From Enchytraeus crypticus (lineage: Eukaryota; Annelida; Clitellata; Enchytraeida; Enchytraeidae): a DNA stretch of 64,000 nt. The translations under genes were made by a program, and so were the position numbers. Where the stretch lies: positions 899,001-963,000 of the forward strand of contig CAJHZI010000200.1 of NCBI GenBank assembly GCA_905160935.1, read 5' to 3'. A model generated the notes under the pieces. It was not told the DNA's origin, did no database searches, and saw only the letters and a list, made by a program, of their open reading frames with translations. The first letter of the stretch is position 1. Each line of letters begins with the position of its first letter. This document shows positions 40,201-43,200 of this stretch, one piece after another.

Positions 40201-43200
40201 TTCTATGTGTACGTAGTTGCACATGGTAAACCTACGGAGCATACAGAAAAGTGCGGATACAGCTGATTCCACTGCTGCTGCGAGTGACGAGACAGCTGTA
40301 TTGCTGCATAGGTCTGCTGTGGACTGTTCATTCGTTACAAGAGGCGCCACTTGTCTCTCAAATACATTTAAGGTAAGTCAAGTGCCGTTTGTCGGGCAAA
40401 CGCATCTATCATTTATCTCTGTCACTTGTCTGGCAAACACTTGTAAAAATCTTGGAGGATGCAGTGAAAGAAGCACTTATTAATTTGTGCTGTGAGTATT
40501 TTTCCAATTTCCACAGGGAATATTGGGGGAAAGTTGTCCTTATATATCAGAAGTGAGGTGTGGTAAGTTGAGTGATATTGGAATATGGCTTGAGGTTCCT
40601 CAGCGAGGTTAAAGTAAGAGAGGTGCTAACTATGAATATGCGTATTTAGCAAATTTTTCATTTTTGAAGTAAAATAGTAATATGAGCACATATTCTAGTG
40701 AAAATGAAAATAGTCATTTTTATATATATTATGGTACTTAGATATTAAAAAAATTTAGTACCAAAACTGTTAAGTAACAACTAGCTGCTCATCAAAATCG
40801 TCAGAATTGACCGATACATAATGAGGCGTAGTTGCTGATCAGTGTTATTTTAGTCTTAAAAATCTTATTAGTTTTAGTTTTTATCTCCTTCAGCTAAATT
40901 CTTTGTAGTTTTAGTCTTATTTTAGTCTCTCAATTCATTTTAGTCTTAGTTTTTATCTCGTCTCATCAAAAATCTTTGTAGTCTCTAGTCCTTTTTAGTC
41001 TTTTAACTCCAAAATCCTGAAAAGCTTGAAACTTGAAAACTGTGATAATTTACATTAAGTAGCATATACATAACATATACAAACATTTACAATCACTGCC
41101 ATTTATGTACTACTAGTGATCGATCGTATACTGTACAATTACACAATAAGTCTTAACACACACACTAATAACAAATGTTTCAGCTTCTAATCTACCAAAC
41201 CGTAAACTTTTGATTCAGTTTTAAAAACACCCTATTGTGCGAGTTTTTACATAGTCTATTTCTTATGCCAGAGCTTATTAGTCCAGCCACATTTATAATA
41301 CTGTAAGGCTATAACTATGAAAGTTTGAATTTAACCGGAGCGACTAGCACCGAAAATAATTACTGCACATAGAAGGCAAAATTCGTGCGTAATTAAGTTA
41401 TTGAAGCATATCAATTACATAATTTTATCATACTAATTTTTTAAACAAAGTAGTGCTAAGGGATCTACTAAACAAGTAATACAAATCGTTGCAGTCTTTG
41501 CAGATCTCAGAGAATATGACTAGTTCATGGTACTCTTGATCAAGGGCTTTTCCAATCCGTTACAGTAATAATGTAATACTATGACTAGAGCTTGTGTAGT
41601 TGCAGTGGCGTCAATTCACCATTTTCTTGGGGGCCAAACATTTTTTGAAGGACCGATTTCTCTATGCGCAGATGTTATGACATTTAAAATAAGTATGAGG
41701 CTAGGAGCCTGTGGGCCCAGAGGGAAGGGGCTAAACCATTGCTAAGAAAATCCTTTTAAGTTTTTATTTTCTATATTTAAATAGTCACCTTAAATTAATG
41801 TCGCTGTAAATTTGCGTTTTTAATAGCAATTAAATGTAAGTAACTTTTATTTCCATAGCAAGGTTTTCATCGCAACCTTACCATATAATTGTGTATATTT
41901 TAATTCAGTTACAAATAAATGATCATGGTTCTCTCACTCTCTCTCTCACAGTACACTGCTATCGGCTCTGATTAGAACTTAGACAAGATGTACGCAGTAC
42001 GTATGAGGGACGCATTATTCAATTAATACAGAAAAATGTAAATCATAATCTGTTGAACTGAGGTATTCTATTGAGCTTAAAATTAGTCTATTTTCTACTT
42101 CTATTAATATCTATCTTCAATATAAATGCTTGTATTCGTAATAGTACGTTAGATGTTATAAATTTTACTGTTTCATTATACTCGTAGCACGGATCATAAG
42201 CAAGTATAGTAAGGTAATCCTGAAACATGCTCTAACAAATGTAATTCGTTTCGCACGACCTCTGCACAGTATATTGACTGAATATGGATATAAACCTTAA
42301 AGTGACTCATGGAAAAGTAGATCTAACAAATGACCTTGCTGTAGCCGCAGTGACTGCCAAAGCGTGTCTGATGTAGGTGGCCTACCGGCATCTAATCATC
42401 TGCCTCTATTCCACTAGTGGTGCTGATAAAGGTGTTCAGAATCGCAGTTGAACTGTGTGAGGGCCCTGAGAGGATAGGGGTACATTCTTATATTACTTGT
42501 GAACACATAGGGTCATAGGCAAAGGCAGGAAATTAATGAATAGCCAACTTTCTGTACAGTATAGGGGCAGCGTGTGGATGTAACTAACGATATAGCTGAT
42601 ACAGGATGTCATGAGTCACGACTTAACTTTGGCTATATTCAAATGCCACTTAATTTACTGGTTGCTGCCTAAAATCATCATTTGAGACGAACATATTTTC
42701 GTCTCATTATATTCGTCCTAGTCTCGTTTTCGTCGTACTGCTTTAGTTTTTAGTTTTAGTCGTAATTTAGTCTCTCAATTCTTTTTAGTCTTAGTTTTAG
42801 TTTTCGTCGACGAGACCAATTCTTTCTAGTCTTAGTTTTAGTTTTAGTCAACGAAAATAACACTGTTGCTGATCGACAGCTGAAATAATCATTTTTATTC
42901 TACAATTATAAATATATTTCGATAGCATGACTTCTAGTTTCACAAATTACTTCCAGAATGTTCTAAATTTCGAATTTGTTAAAATCTTCACGCAGCTTTC
43001 AACTGCTGGAGTGTGACAAGTGAACCTCTCAAGCTCAATAGTTATTTGTTCAACATCTTTCACAAACTATTCGATATCAGCCTCTGGTACATCGGCTATC
43101 AGTATTTTCAATGTCTAGCCAATCAATAACTTCAAAATATTGTTTTGCATCGAAACTGAGCTTGGGAACTACGAACTTTTGTTGTAGAACATTTGTTGTT

